From Jejuia rubra (lineage in GTDB: Bacteria; Bacteroidota; Bacteroidia; Flavobacteriales; Flavobacteriaceae), in the NCBI RefSeq assembly GCF_042684665.1, contig NZ_JBHULY010000003.1, positions 1-61,533 of the forward strand: a stretch of DNA of 61,533 nucleotides, written 5' to 3'. Both the position numbers and the translations under genes were made by a program. Positions 1-10,000 of this stretch are shown one piece after another. Under the pieces are notes generated by a model. It saw nothing but the letters and a program-made list of their open reading frames with translations. It was not told the DNA's origin and searched no databases. How positions within the stretch are numbered: position 1 is the stretch's first letter; each line of letters opens with the position of its first letter.

Positions 1-82
1 ATGACGAACGTTATGGCTTCCTAATATTTTTTAGATATTACTTGGTTTTTAACACAGTACCTATGATATTAACAATATTTCC

Positions 83-1825
83 ATGGATTATCAATCAGAA
101 GATGCCGCTGCTTTGGGGAATTATGTTGCACAAACTATTATTAATTATGGATTTACCGATAACTCTAGAGAAATAACAGGGTACGATAATGCTTTTTATC
201 AGCCAGTAAATCCAGCATTGGATTTAAACGGACCTGGCGCCCTAACAGGTATCATAGCTTCTAGTAAATGGCAACCATTAACCTTTAATACTTTTATTGA
301 TCAGAGTGGTAATTTAATAGAAGGATCTACACCAGAATTTTTGAGTCCAGAGTGGGGAGCAGTACATCCTTTTTCCTTATCAGATTCAGATAAGGAAACT
401 TTTAGCAAAAATGGAAATGATTATACCGTTTACCACAATCCAGAGGCACCACCACACTTAAGTGGAGCTAGTGCATCCTCTAGAGAACAATACAAATGGA
501 ACTTTGAATTGGTATCTATATGGAGTTCTCATTTGGACCCTACCGATGGGGTGATATGGGATATATCACCAAAGTCCATTGGAAATATAGATATTAACCT
601 ATTTCCTAATTCATACGCCATTTACCCTGATTTTTATAATGAGCTAGAAGGAGGTGATATCAGTTTAGGGCATGCTATAAATCCAGTAACAGGGCAAGCT
701 TATGAAACCCAAATGGTACCAAGAGCAGATTATGCAAGAGTATTGGCAGAGTTCTGGGCAGATGGTCCAGATTCAGAAACACCACCAGGGCATTGGTTTA
801 CTATACTCAATTATGTAACAGATCATGAACTCTTTGAACGAAAGTTTAACGGGCAAGGAGATGAATTAAGTCCCTTAGAATGGGATGTAAAAGCCTATTT
901 TATCTTAGCAGGAGCCTTACATGATTCCGCGATAGCCGCATGGGGTATAAAAGGATGGCATGATTATATACGTCCTATTTCGGCGATACGATATATGTGC
1001 GAGTTAGGTCAAAGCACAGACAATAACTTGCCAAACTATAACCCTGAAGGCATAGAATTGAAAGAGGGTTATATAGAAGTTGTTCAGGCTGGAGAACCAT
1101 TAAGTGGAATAAACGATGAGCATGTTGGCAAAATAAAACTAAAGGCATGGAGAGGTCATAATTTTATAGACAATGCCACAACCGATGTAGCTGGTGCAGG
1201 TTGGATCTTGGCAGAAAACTGGTGGCCTTACCAACGCCCGAGCTTTGTAACACCGCCTTTTGCAGGTTTTGTATCGGGGCACTCAACTTTTTCTAGAGCA
1301 GCCGCTGAGGTAATGACTTTAATTACTGGAGATGCGTTTTTTCCTGGAGGTATGGGGGAATTTGTAGCCAAAAAAGATGAGTTTTTGGTATTCGAAAGAG
1401 GCCCTTCAGTAGATGTAACCTTGCAATGGGCAACGTATAGAGATGCTTCAGATCAAACGAGTTTGTCGAGAATTTGGGGAGGTATTCACCCACCAGCTGA
1501 TGACATTCCGGGAAGGCTCATAGGTAAACAAATTGGTATTGATGCTTACAATTTTGCCTTACCTTATTTTGAAAAAAGTAATACTTCTGATGACGAATTA
1601 GAGATTGTACTATACCCGAACCCTATTGAAGATAATCTCTATTTAAAAAATTTAAAGGGTACTAGTACGATACAGTTATACTCCATTAATGGACAACTTA
1701 TATTTAATGACACAATTTCGGCAACATCAGGTAGCTTTGATTTAAAAGCATTAGCGCAAGGTGTTTATATTTTAAAAGTAACCAGCGGTTCTGAAAATGT
1801 AAATAAAATTCTGATTAAGCGATAG
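83..1825 (+). CDS. Vanadium-dependent haloperoxidase/PAP2-like protein, 5' end disrupted, T9SS-sorted
   Basis: This is an acid phosphatase/vanadium haloperoxidase-fold enzyme; members oxidise halides with peroxide or act as phosphatases. The vanadate/phosphate site is complete: K290 with R297-P298 (K-x6-RP), SGH at 398-400 and SR-x5-H with R463 and H469. Residues from about 506 form a T9SS type A sorting domain (LYPNP start, GVYILKV near the end), so the protein should be exported to the surface. Family members usually have a few hundred more N-terminal residues including a signal peptide. Here the frame is closed by TAA at 50-52, yet codons 53-82 still look like coding sequence of the family. 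The ATG at 83 is therefore only the first available start, not a credible native one. The gene is a frameshifted pseudogene, or the sequence has an error near the window edge. Halide versus phosphate specificity cannot be told. Confidence 0.8.
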   Translation: MDYQSEDAAALGNYVAQTIINYGFTDNSREITGYDNAFYQPVNPALDLNGPGALTGIIASSKWQPLTFNTFIDQSGNLIEGSTPEFLSPEWGAVHPFSLSDSDKETFSKNGNDYTVYHNPEAPPHLSGASASSREQYKWNFELVSIWSSHLDPTDGVIWDISPKSIGNIDINLFPNSYAIYPDFYNELEGGDISLGHAINPVTGQAYETQMVPRADYARVLAEFWADGPDSETPPGHWFTILNYVTDHELFERKFNGQGDELSPLEWDVKAYFILAGALHDSAIAAWGIKGWHDYIRPISAIRYMCELGQSTDNNLPNYNPEGIELKEGYIEVVQAGEPLSGINDEHVGKIKLKAWRGHNFIDNATTDVAGAGWILAENWWPYQRPSFVTPPFAGFVSGHSTFSRAAAEVMTLITGDAFFPGGMGEFVAKKDEFLVFERGPSVDVTLQWATYRDASDQTSLSRIWGGIHPPADDIPGRLIGKQIGIDAYNFALPYFEKSNTSDDELEIVLYPNPIEDNLYLKNLKGTSTIQLYSINGQLIFNDTISATSGSFDLKALAQGVYILKVTSGSENVNKILIKR

Positions 1826-1837
1826 ATAGGTTTAAGT

Positions 1838-2535
1838 TTATTTATTTTTCCAATTTTCAAAATCAATTAAAGTTTGCTGGTCTGTTGTTGGGTAAAGACC
1901 GACAATAGGCACCTGTTCTAAAACAAAATCTTCAAAAAGAGTCATTTCCTCATATTCATTAGTTACTTCTTCAGCTACACTTGAAGGAATAATCATGACA
2001 CCATCACTATCTCCAACAACATTATCATCAGGAAAAGCAGCCAAATCACCACTGCCAATAGTAACATTAATATCCATAGCTTGATGTAAAATTAAGTTGG
2101 TTGGAGCGGAAGGTTTTAATGATATGAAGTAAAATCTAATGCCATAATTTCACCTAAATCTCTAAAACCACCATCGGTTACTATTCCAGAAACACCGCGT
2201 TTCATAAGCCTAGTTATTAATATAGATCCAGTTGAGGCTGTTCGAGCATTTTTTCTGCTATCAATAATTAAAACGGCTCCTTTGGGACATGTTTCGACAG
2301 CAACTCTTTCTGGATGATTTGCATCTCGAAATACACTAATCGGATTTAAATCTTCTCTTGCAGGAATATGTCTTAAAGTGAAAGCTTCTCCAACCATATT
2401 TTGATTAGTTCTACCAAGAGGCTTTACGTTTTGAAGAAATTGATTTTCTAACACTTTCTTGAATAGGCAAGTAGCAATGGTAGCAGTACTTATATTTTGA
2501 AGTTTTTGGCCAACAGAATTTGTGAATTTCTTCAT
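1838..2535 (-). pseudogene. RraA-like family protein (HMG/CHA aldolase-type), split by a frameshift
   Basis: Two minus-strand pieces in different frames together make one RraA/dimethylmenaquinone-methyltransferase-like protein. The family contains class II pyruvate aldolases, oxaloacetate decarboxylases and the RNase E inhibitor RraA. The first piece (2535-2116, 139 residues) ends just after the metal-site segment GGFRDLGEIMALDF, which carries the family R-D-x2-E motif. The second piece (2077-1838) carries FPDDNVVGDSDGVMIIP and the C-terminal helix. Between them, around 2117-2119, a TAA interrupts; restoring one base there (cat-taa to cat-ata) gives a continuous reading ...HIKPSAPTNLILHQAMDIN.... 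The total length of 698 bases is one short of 233 codons, as a single deletion predicts. It lies downstream of the broken haloperoxidase and beside an IS relic, so true decay is plausible, but a sequencing error would look the same. Confidence 0.85.
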
Positions 2536-2554
2536 TTGTGATATTTTATATAAT

Positions 2555-2710
2555 ATGGATTGTCAAGAATGCCAAAAACCATGTAATGGTAGTGGTTTCT
2601 AAAAGAATGGCAAGCAATGCTATTACTGTAAGTTATGTAAAATTAGTTAATAAAAGAGTTATACGTTTTCAGGATATTTAATCCTGTCGCGTAATCACAT
2701 TGAAACCGTT
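2555..2710 (+). mobile_element. Relic of an IS1-type transposase N-terminal zinc ribbon
   Basis: Read from the ATG at 2555, the sequence encodes a Cys-rich ribbon: MDCQECQKPC, then after a TAA (2600-2602) KNGKQCYYCKLCKIS, then two TAA codons (2648-2653) and KSYTFSGYLILSRNHI. The layout (paired Cys, KNG, GKQ-YYCK-C, then a K-S-Y-T-Y/F segment) is that of the N-terminal ribbon of Bacteroidetes IS1-family transposases. All three stop codons are TAA; the first lies where the family often has a Gln (CAA). No catalytic domain follows; the frame runs into the 5' end of the regulator gene. No terminal inverted repeats were seen. This is a dead fragment, recognised by pattern only. Confidence 0.6.
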
Positions 2711-2795
2711 AAGACAGGCTCAAAATAAAGGCACTTACTTTTTTTATTTGATTCAATACTTCTATATTTATCCAGCTATACATTTTTGGTTTTTG

Positions 2796-5700
2796 ATGCT
2801 TAGGTTTCTGTTTTTAATTGTGTATTTGGGTTTTGGATTTTGGTGTGCGGGTCAACCAGGGAAGTATGCCTTTAGTCACTTAACTACTGCAGACGGTCTG
2901 TCTCAAAGCTCCGTAATTGCCATACACCAAGATCGCCTAGGCCAAATTTGGATTGGTACAAGAGATGGTCTAAATAAGTACGACGGAACAGAATTTACGA
3001 TCTACCGTAACGAGGAAGGTAACCCAAAATCTATTAGCAACAATGATGTTTTGGCGATCCATGAAGATGGGCAGGGAAATTTGTGGATTGGCACTTATAA
3101 CGGGTTGAATAAGTATAACCCCAAAACAGATTCATTTACACAGTACTTTCACCAAGAAAGTCCGGACGCACTAGCCAATAATACTATTTGGAAAATAACC
3201 GAGCTATCCGATGGAAATATTTATTTGGGGACTTCTGGTGGACTTTCGGTTTACAATCCAGTGAGCAAAAAGTTTAAGAATTATTTGACTGAAGGCCTTA
3301 CTCCTGCAGTACGGCGCGTTATGTCGATTTTAGAGATGTCCTCGGGAAAAATACTACTAGGTACAGGGGCTGGCGTTTTTGAAGCTAAACTAAGCCCGGA
3401 TTTCAGTGTTAAACAAATTGAGGGCAGTGATGTTTATAGTATCCAAGATTTAATTGAGCTCAAGGATGGTACAGTTTTATTGGCTACCCAAGAACACGCC
3501 TTGATAAAGTTTAATCCAAACAGTTACAGGTTTGTTCCTTTCATAGAAAAAGAAACTAAGAAAAGTCAAATTCAAAATATCAGACAACTTTTGCTGGACG
3601 ATAGCGGTTTACTTTGGGTTGGCTCATATCAGGGGTTGATACTTGTTGAGCCCAATGAAAGTGTTAGGCTATTAAAGGCCGACATAGATGATGTCCGTAG
3701 TTTAAGTAAAAACTCCATAAAAGCGCTTTTCAAAGACCAAAAAGGTTCTATTTGGATCGGTACATATTATGGGGGTATCAATATCTGGGATCCTTCCAAT
3801 AGTAATTTCCAAAATATTACACAAAATCAATTTGGAAAGGGACTTAGCTATTCTGTTGTGAGTTCCATTGAATCAGATGGTAAAAATGTTTTTTTGGGTA
3901 CAGAAGGTGGTGGATTGAATGTGTGGAATACAGAAAAAAATTCTTTTTCCTATTTGACAGTGGACAATTCGGTATTATCGGACAACAATATAAAAACGCT
4001 TAATAGCCTTAATAATGATGAGCTTTGGATAGGTACCTTCAAAAACGGATTACAAGTTTATAATACAAGGGAGAAACAATTTAAAGAGTCTGCTTTACCT
4101 TCAGATTTAAAGCAGGTACTCAATAATGTTGGGGTTTATGACGTAAAACAAGATTCACAGCAAAACATTTGGATAGGAACATTTGGCAAAGGCGTTTTTA
4201 AGTTGAGCAAGAAAACCGGAAAATATCAACATTTTAAACACTCAGATTCCAAAACGAATACCTTATCAAATGACTTAATTCGATCAATTTGTATTGACAA
4301 AGACAATAATACTTGGATTGGCACGCAAAAAGGGCTTAATAAAATTAGTACCTTAGGGACTATAACACACTATTTGTATGATGAAAAGTTGCAATATGGT
4401 GAAGATGTTGTGGCTTTATTGCAAGATTCATCAAATACTATATGGGTAGGAACAAAGTCCAAAGGTTTGCTTAAGGTAGAAGGAGATAGTATTAAGCCTG
4501 TTTCTCTTAGAATAAATGATGTAAGGGTGTCAGCGGTAAGAAGTATTTTGGCAGGCGGATCCAGCCTGTTGTGGATGGGTACCAATCAAGGAATTGTTTC
4601 CTATGATAGTAATACTAAAGCCGTAAAACTGTATAACCAAAGTGATGGGGTTATCGGTAATGAATTTAATGACAATGCCAGTTTAAGGCTTGACAAATCA
4701 ACATTCTTTTTTGGTGGGCCCAATGGGGCAACGGTCATAAGTACGGATAGACTCCATGAAAATGGGTATTCACCCCAAGTAATTTTAACCAATTTTGAAA
4801 TTAGGGATGCTGATAAAGCGAAAGTGAATAGTAAGATTTTAGAATACACTCTGCCTTTTACCGATGATGTGCAATTGGACTATGATCAAGGAAATTTCAG
4901 CATATCATTTTCAATTCCCAATTTCATTAATTCTAGCAATAATACTTATAAATATCGGCTAGAGGGCTTAGAGCAGGAGTGGAATATTACCCAAACTAAT
5001 ACGGCAAATTACACCATCCAGAAACCCGGGGAGTATGTTTTTGAGGTTCAGGGCGCTAACAATGATGGGGTATGGAATAAGGATATCACCCAACTTAATA
5101 TTCGAGTAGCACCGGCTCCTTGGCGTACCTGGTGGGCTTTTGTAATTTATGGTATTTTGATTTTAATAGCCTTATACTTTTTGTATAACATCCAGAAAAC
5201 CAAAGCAAAACTAAAACACGATCTGCACTTGGAGCATGTTGAGGCAGAAAGGACAAAAGAGATTAATAAAAGCAAGCTGGAATTCTTTACCAATATTTCC
5301 CACGAGTTTAGAACGCCGTTATCGCTCATCCTTGGGCCATTAAAGCAAATAATAGAAAACTACCAAGGAAACAGTAAAATGTACAAAAAGCTCCTTGTTG
5401 TTGAAAACAATGCTGGCCACTTATTAAAATTGATTAACAGGCTAATGGATTTCAGAAAGTACGAAAACAATTTGTACAAATTAAATGCGGCCGAGGGCAA
5501 CATTGTCAAATTCCTGCGTGAAATATTCCTTTCCTTCGGCGAATATGCCAAAAATGGCCATTACAATTTCGAATTTGTTTGTGCCGAGAAGGAAATTTTG
5601 GTGTATTACGACCGCCATAAGTTGGAGCGCGTGTTTTACAATTTGATATCCAACGCTTTTCGTTATACTCCAAAGGGAGGCACTATTGTAGTACGGATAG

Positions 5701-6845
5701 AAGCGTTGGAAGATGCAATTAGGATTAACATCGAAGATTCTGGGGTAGGTGTGGCAAAGGAGTTTCAGGATAAAATATTTGAGCGATTTTTTGAGGCATC
5801 AAACCAAAATAAACAGGACAATGATTACACGAAGGGGACAGGAATAGGACTTGCCATTGCAAAAAGTATTATCCAATTGCACAAAGGCATAATTAAAGTT
5901 GAGGATAACCCAAATGGGCAAGGTTCGATATTTTCGGTAATACTGCCATTGGGAAGTGCGCACCTAGAGGCATCGGAGATCATTGAAGATTTTAAGTTTA
6001 GTGAAGACATATCCCAATATGTTTCTCAATTAGAGGTCTTAAACGCAACCACTAGAGATGAAATAAATGTAAAAGACTCTAATAAAAAAGAAACCATATT
6101 GGTTGTTGAAGATAACACAGAGCTTAGACGATTTATCAGGGATGTACTAAAAGAAACGTATAACGTCATAGAGGCCGAAAACGGAAAGAAAGCGTTTAAT
6201 CGAGCGAAAAAAGAGGCTGTAGACCTAATAGTAAGTGATGTCATAATGCCTGAAATGACAGGAACAGAATTATGTTCAAAGATTAAAGGAGATTTAAAAA
6301 CAAGTCATATACCGATTATACTTCTGACGTCGAGAACATCCTTAGTTTATAAGTTGGATGGACTAGAGAGAGGAGCCGATGATTATATAAGCAAACCTTT
6401 CGATATTTCCGAATTTAAGTTGCGTGTGCATAATTTGTTGAAGGCCAGGGCAAAATTAAGAGAGAAATTTACAACCAATGATGTTTTAAAGCCCAACGAT
6501 GTTATAATTTCATCTCACGACGAAAACTTATTTAAGAAAGCCTTACACATAGTAAACGAAAATATAGGTAATGAGGACTTTGATGTTGGCCTGTTTTGTT
6601 CAGAATTAGGAGTTAGTAGAACCATGTTGTTTATAAAAATTAAAGCATGGTCAAATTTTACCCCGAACGAGTTTATTCTACATTTTAGAATGAAACGTGC
6701 CGCCCAGTTGATGGAACAGGGAAAACTCAATATTTCTCAAATAAGTTATCAAGTTGGATACAAGGATCCCAAATATTTTAGCAAGTCTTTTCAAAAGAAG
6801 TTCGGTATTTCACCGTCTAAGTACTCCGATAAGTTTAATAAATAG
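2796..6845 (+). CDS. Hybrid two-component system sensor/AraC regulator (HTCS) of the PUL
   Basis: A 1349-residue one-protein two-component system that senses an oligosaccharide in the periplasm and activates the adjacent PUL. After a signal sequence there are about a dozen propeller repeats of the form IWIGT-x-GL-N-K-Y, a Y_Y_Y domain (about 700-765), a membrane helix (about 778-800), a HisKA domain with phospho-His H836 in NISHEFRTPLSLILGP, a HATPase domain (GTGIGLAIAK), a receiver with D1148 in VSDVIMPEMTG, and an AraC-type HTH at the end. The open frame extends back to a TTG at 2700, but those codons read into the transposase relic. The ATG at 2796 gives a clean signal peptide (MLRFLFLIVYLGFGFWCAG) and was chosen. 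The effector should be a product released from the PUL glycan. Confidence 0.93.
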   Translation: MLRFLFLIVYLGFGFWCAGQPGKYAFSHLTTADGLSQSSVIAIHQDRLGQIWIGTRDGLNKYDGTEFTIYRNEEGNPKSISNNDVLAIHEDGQGNLWIGTYNGLNKYNPKTDSFTQYFHQESPDALANNTIWKITELSDGNIYLGTSGGLSVYNPVSKKFKNYLTEGLTPAVRRVMSILEMSSGKILLGTGAGVFEAKLSPDFSVKQIEGSDVYSIQDLIELKDGTVLLATQEHALIKFNPNSYRFVPFIEKETKKSQIQNIRQLLLDDSGLLWVGSYQGLILVEPNESVRLLKADIDDVRSLSKNSIKALFKDQKGSIWIGTYYGGINIWDPSNSNFQNITQNQFGKGLSYSVVSSIESDGKNVFLGTEGGGLNVWNTEKNSFSYLTVDNSVLSDNNIKTLNSLNNDELWIGTFKNGLQVYNTREKQFKESALPSDLKQVLNNVGVYDVKQDSQQNIWIGTFGKGVFKLSKKTGKYQHFKHSDSKTNTLSNDLIRSICIDKDNNTWIGTQKGLNKISTLGTITHYLYDEKLQYGEDVVALLQDSSNTIWVGTKSKGLLKVEGDSIKPVSLRINDVRVSAVRSILAGGSSLLWMGTNQGIVSYDSNTKAVKLYNQSDGVIGNEFNDNASLRLDKSTFFFGGPNGATVISTDRLHENGYSPQVILTNFEIRDADKAKVNSKILEYTLPFTDDVQLDYDQGNFSISFSIPNFINSSNNTYKYRLEGLEQEWNITQTNTANYTIQKPGEYVFEVQGANNDGVWNKDITQLNIRVAPAPWRTWWAFVIYGILILIALYFLYNIQKTKAKLKHDLHLEHVEAERTKEINKSKLEFFTNISHEFRTPLSLILGPLKQIIENYQGNSKMYKKLLVVENNAGHLLKLINRLMDFRKYENNLYKLNAAEGNIVKFLREIFLSFGEYAKNGHYNFEFVCAEKEILVYYDRHKLERVFYNLISNAFRYTPKGGTIVVRIEALEDAIRINIEDSGVGVAKEFQDKIFERFFEASNQNKQDNDYTKGTGIGLAIAKSIIQLHKGIIKVEDNPNGQGSIFSVILPLGSAHLEASEIIEDFKFSEDISQYVSQLEVLNATTRDEINVKDSNKKETILVVEDNTELRRFIRDVLKETYNVIEAENGKKAFNRAKKEAVDLIVSDVIMPEMTGTELCSKIKGDLKTSHIPIILLTSRTSLVYKLDGLERGADDYISKPFDISEFKLRVHNLLKARAKLREKFTTNDVLKPNDVIISSHDENLFKKALHIVNENIGNEDFDVGLFCSELGVSRTMLFIKIKAWSNFTPNEFILHFRMKRAAQLMEQGKLNISQISYQVGYKDPKYFSKSFQKKFGISPSKYSDKFNK

Positions 6846-6944
6846 AAGCCTTTTGTTTTTGTAATGGTTTGAAAATAAGATGTTTGTACTTTTTTACCCC
6901 CTTTTTTGTACTTCTGTCAGCTCTTATTGTTCTAGTTTTAGGAA

Positions 6945-7037
6945 ATGAAAAATAGCAAACCTTCAACCAAATTTTTAGAGTATATGCTTATTGTCCTGAT
7001 TGTTGTAATAGGTTTGATCATTATTTATCTATACTAA
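6945..7037 (+). CDS. Possible 30-residue single-pass membrane peptide upstream of susC
   Basis: A short open frame from ATG 6945 to TAA 7035-7037. It has a polar N-terminus (MKNSKPSTKFLEY) followed by an unbroken hydrophobic stretch (MLIVLIVVIGLIIIYLY), which fits one membrane helix. A purine-rich AGGAA lies just before the ATG. It sits between the regulator and susC, in the same direction, with 28 bases to the susC start. I do not recognise a family. Against it, a candidate -7 box for susC lies inside the frame, so this could be fortuitous coding in a promoter region. Confidence 0.45.
   Translation: MKNSKPSTKFLEYMLIVLIVVIGLIIIYLY
7009..7016 (+). promoter_or_regulatory. Candidate -7 box for susC
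   Basis: TAGGTTTG matches the Bacteroidetes sigma-A -7 consensus TAnnTTTG and lies 49 bases before the susC ATG. The nearest upstream TTG (6991-6993) leaves a spacing of only 15, shorter than usual, so the -33 element is weak, as expected for an activator-dependent PUL promoter. Confidence 0.35.
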
Positions 7038-7065
7038 ACTATGTATTATTAAATCTAATTAACTA

Positions 7066-10000
7066 ATGAAAAAAACAAAGCAATTAAAAAAGACACTTTT
7101 TCTGTTGTTGAGCTTCTGTTTCGTACTAAGTGCTAGTGCGCAAGAAAGAACAATAGCAGGAACAGTAACGTCCAAAACGGATGGACTAACATTACCAGGA
7201 GTAAATGTTATTGTTAAGGGTACCACTAATGGTGCATCAACTGATTTTGATGGTAATTATTCCATAAGTGTAACCGAAGAAAATACAATTTTAGTTTTCA
7301 GTTATGTTGGATACAAATCCTTGGAAGTTTCGGTAGGAAGTTCTAATCAAATTAATGTTCAATTAGAAGAGGATTTAGCGGCATTAGATGAGGTCGTAGT
7401 AGTAGGTTATGGTACCAGAAAGAAGAGTGATTTAACGGGTTCTGTTTCTTCAGTTAAGTCAGAAGAAATGACAGCATTCCCAGTTTTAGATGCGCAACAG
7501 GCATTACAAGGAAGAGCTGCTGGTGTTGCTGTTCAATCCAATAATGGAGGAGAGCCAGGTGCGCCTATTAGCGTGGTTATTAGGGGTAATACTTCAGTTA
7601 ATGGTAGTAGTGCTGCACTTGTTGTAGTTGATGGTTTTGTGGGGGCTACATATCCTCAACCTGGAGATATTGCTTCTGTTGAGGTTTTAAAAGATGCATC
7701 GGCAACGGCTATCTACGGATCTAGAGGAGCTAACGGTGTAATATTGGTTACTACCAAGAAAGGTAAAAAAGGCAAAATGACAGTAGAATTAAACAGTAAT
7801 TATGCAATTCAAACAACATCAAATAGGCTGGACTTATTGAATGCTAGTCAGTTTGCTGATTATAACAGGCTCATTAATCCAGCTTATACACAAGGGGCTG
7901 AGAATACAGACTGGCAAGATCTGATTTTTACCACGGGGCATACAACAAACCATCAATTGTCGTTCTCAGGCGGGTCGGATAAAATGAATTACTATATATC
8001 GGGTAACTATTTCGATCAAGATGGTGTAGTCATTAATTCCGGATTCGAGCGTTTTTCGTTTTTAACTAATATTGATGCACAAATTAATGATAAGTTAAAG
8101 ATTGGTTTTAATGCTTTTGGTAGCAGAAGTAATAAGGACGGTGTTTCCAGCCAGGCAGATAGTGGAGGGCGTGGAAGTGGTGATGTAATTTCTATTGCCT
8201 ATCGTTTTGTGCCGGATATAGGAATTTTAGATGAAAATGGTAATAACACTTTTAATCCAGTAGGTGACAATATTGACAACCCTTTTGCTGTGGCTACTGA
8301 GCGTGTTGATGAGACCACTGAAGATAGATATCGAGCTAATTTTTATGGTGAGTATAAAATTTTAGATAATTTAGTGTTTAAATCTACCTTCGGATTTAAT
8401 TCTAGAAATGAAACCAGGGGACAATTTACACCTTCTACACTTATTACATCTGCAGGAGATGTTGGAGGTGTAGCAAGTATTGATAACTTAAAAAGTAATA
8501 CGCTACTAACAGAAAACTATCTAACTTATACAGCGGCAATAGGTAAAGGTAATATTACTGCTTTAGTTGGGTTCTCTTATCAAAAAGATGAAGAGCTAAC
8601 TAATTCTACAGGAGCTCAAGGTTTTATAACCAACAGTACTGCATACCTTAATTTAGGAACTGCTTCCGTGCCTTTATTGCCTGAGTCATTTTTTAGGGAC
8701 AGGGAATTGCAATCCATGTATGGACGTATTAATTATAGCTATGATGATAGGTATTTAATTACCTTAACGGCTCGTCGTGATGGATCATCTGTTTTCGCTA
8801 AAAATAACAAGTATGCTTTTTTTCCATCCGGTGCGATAGGGTGGAAAATTTCAAATGAAGCTTTTTTAAAGGACAATGCTACCATCTCTAATTTAAAATT
8901 AAGAGCCAGTTATGGTTCATCAGGAAATCCATCAATTACGGAATTCCAATCATTTTCTACGTTTACTCCAATCTATACTGCTGTGGGGGATCAAACTGTA
9001 AATGCAGTAGTGCCCGGGCGTCCTGCAAATCCAGACTTAAAATGGGAAACATCAAATCAAGCAAATATTGGAATAGATTTAGGTTTGTGGAAAAATAGAG
9101 TATCATTAAGTCTGGATTATTATAATATTGAAACTAATGATTTGGTTTTGAGAAATAGTTCTACAGCAGAATATACTGGTTTTTTAGAGCCAGCCTTCTT
9201 CGCAAATATAGGAGAATTGAGCAATACGGGGTTTGAAGTTGTACTTTCAACTAGAAATATTAGTACAGATAATTTTTCTTGGTCCACTGATTTTAACTGG
9301 TCTAGGAATCGTAATGAGATTGTGAAACTGGCAGTAAGTGGGGAAGATTTATTTCTAGATTCAGCTGCACCAGGACACTTTTTGCAAGATGAAACACATA
9401 TTCTTAGAGAAGGTGAGCCTATAGGTCAATTCTTCGGTTATGAATATAGAGGTGTTTATCAAGGAGGAGAGTTGCCTGAGGGTACAGCTACATTTAGTGG
9501 AGCAGTAGCTGGTGACGAATTATTTACAGATGTTGAAGTTGATGGTGTAAGTGATGGCGTTATTAATAGTGCTGACAGAAAAATTATTGGAGATCCGAAT
9601 CAAGATTGGACCTTTGGCTTGAACAACACGTTTAGATACAAAGATTTTGATTTGGGGATATTCTTTCAAGGGGCAATAGGAGGTGATATTTATAGTTTTA
9701 CATTATCTGAACTTGCATCTGGAGGCTCGAACGCAACTACAGAAGCCCTTAATGCTTGGACACCAAGTAATACAAATACCAATGTTCCACGAGTGTCAGC
9801 TAGGGAAAGAAGAATCAATTCTAGATTTGTTTATGATGGTGGTTATGTGCGTTTAAAGAACATAGTTCTAGGGTATAGTTTGCCTGATCAGGTAGCAGAT
9901 AAGTTAGGAATGGATAATGTTAGGTTGTCATTAAGTGGTCAAAATTTATTAACCATAACCGATTACCCAGGTACAGATCCAGAGGTAAGTTATCAAGCCT

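Noticed and set aside
2700..2795. N-terminal extension of the HTCS frame from a TTG
   Set aside because: It reads through the transposase relic and a common repeat word, and the signal peptide begins at the ATG 2796.
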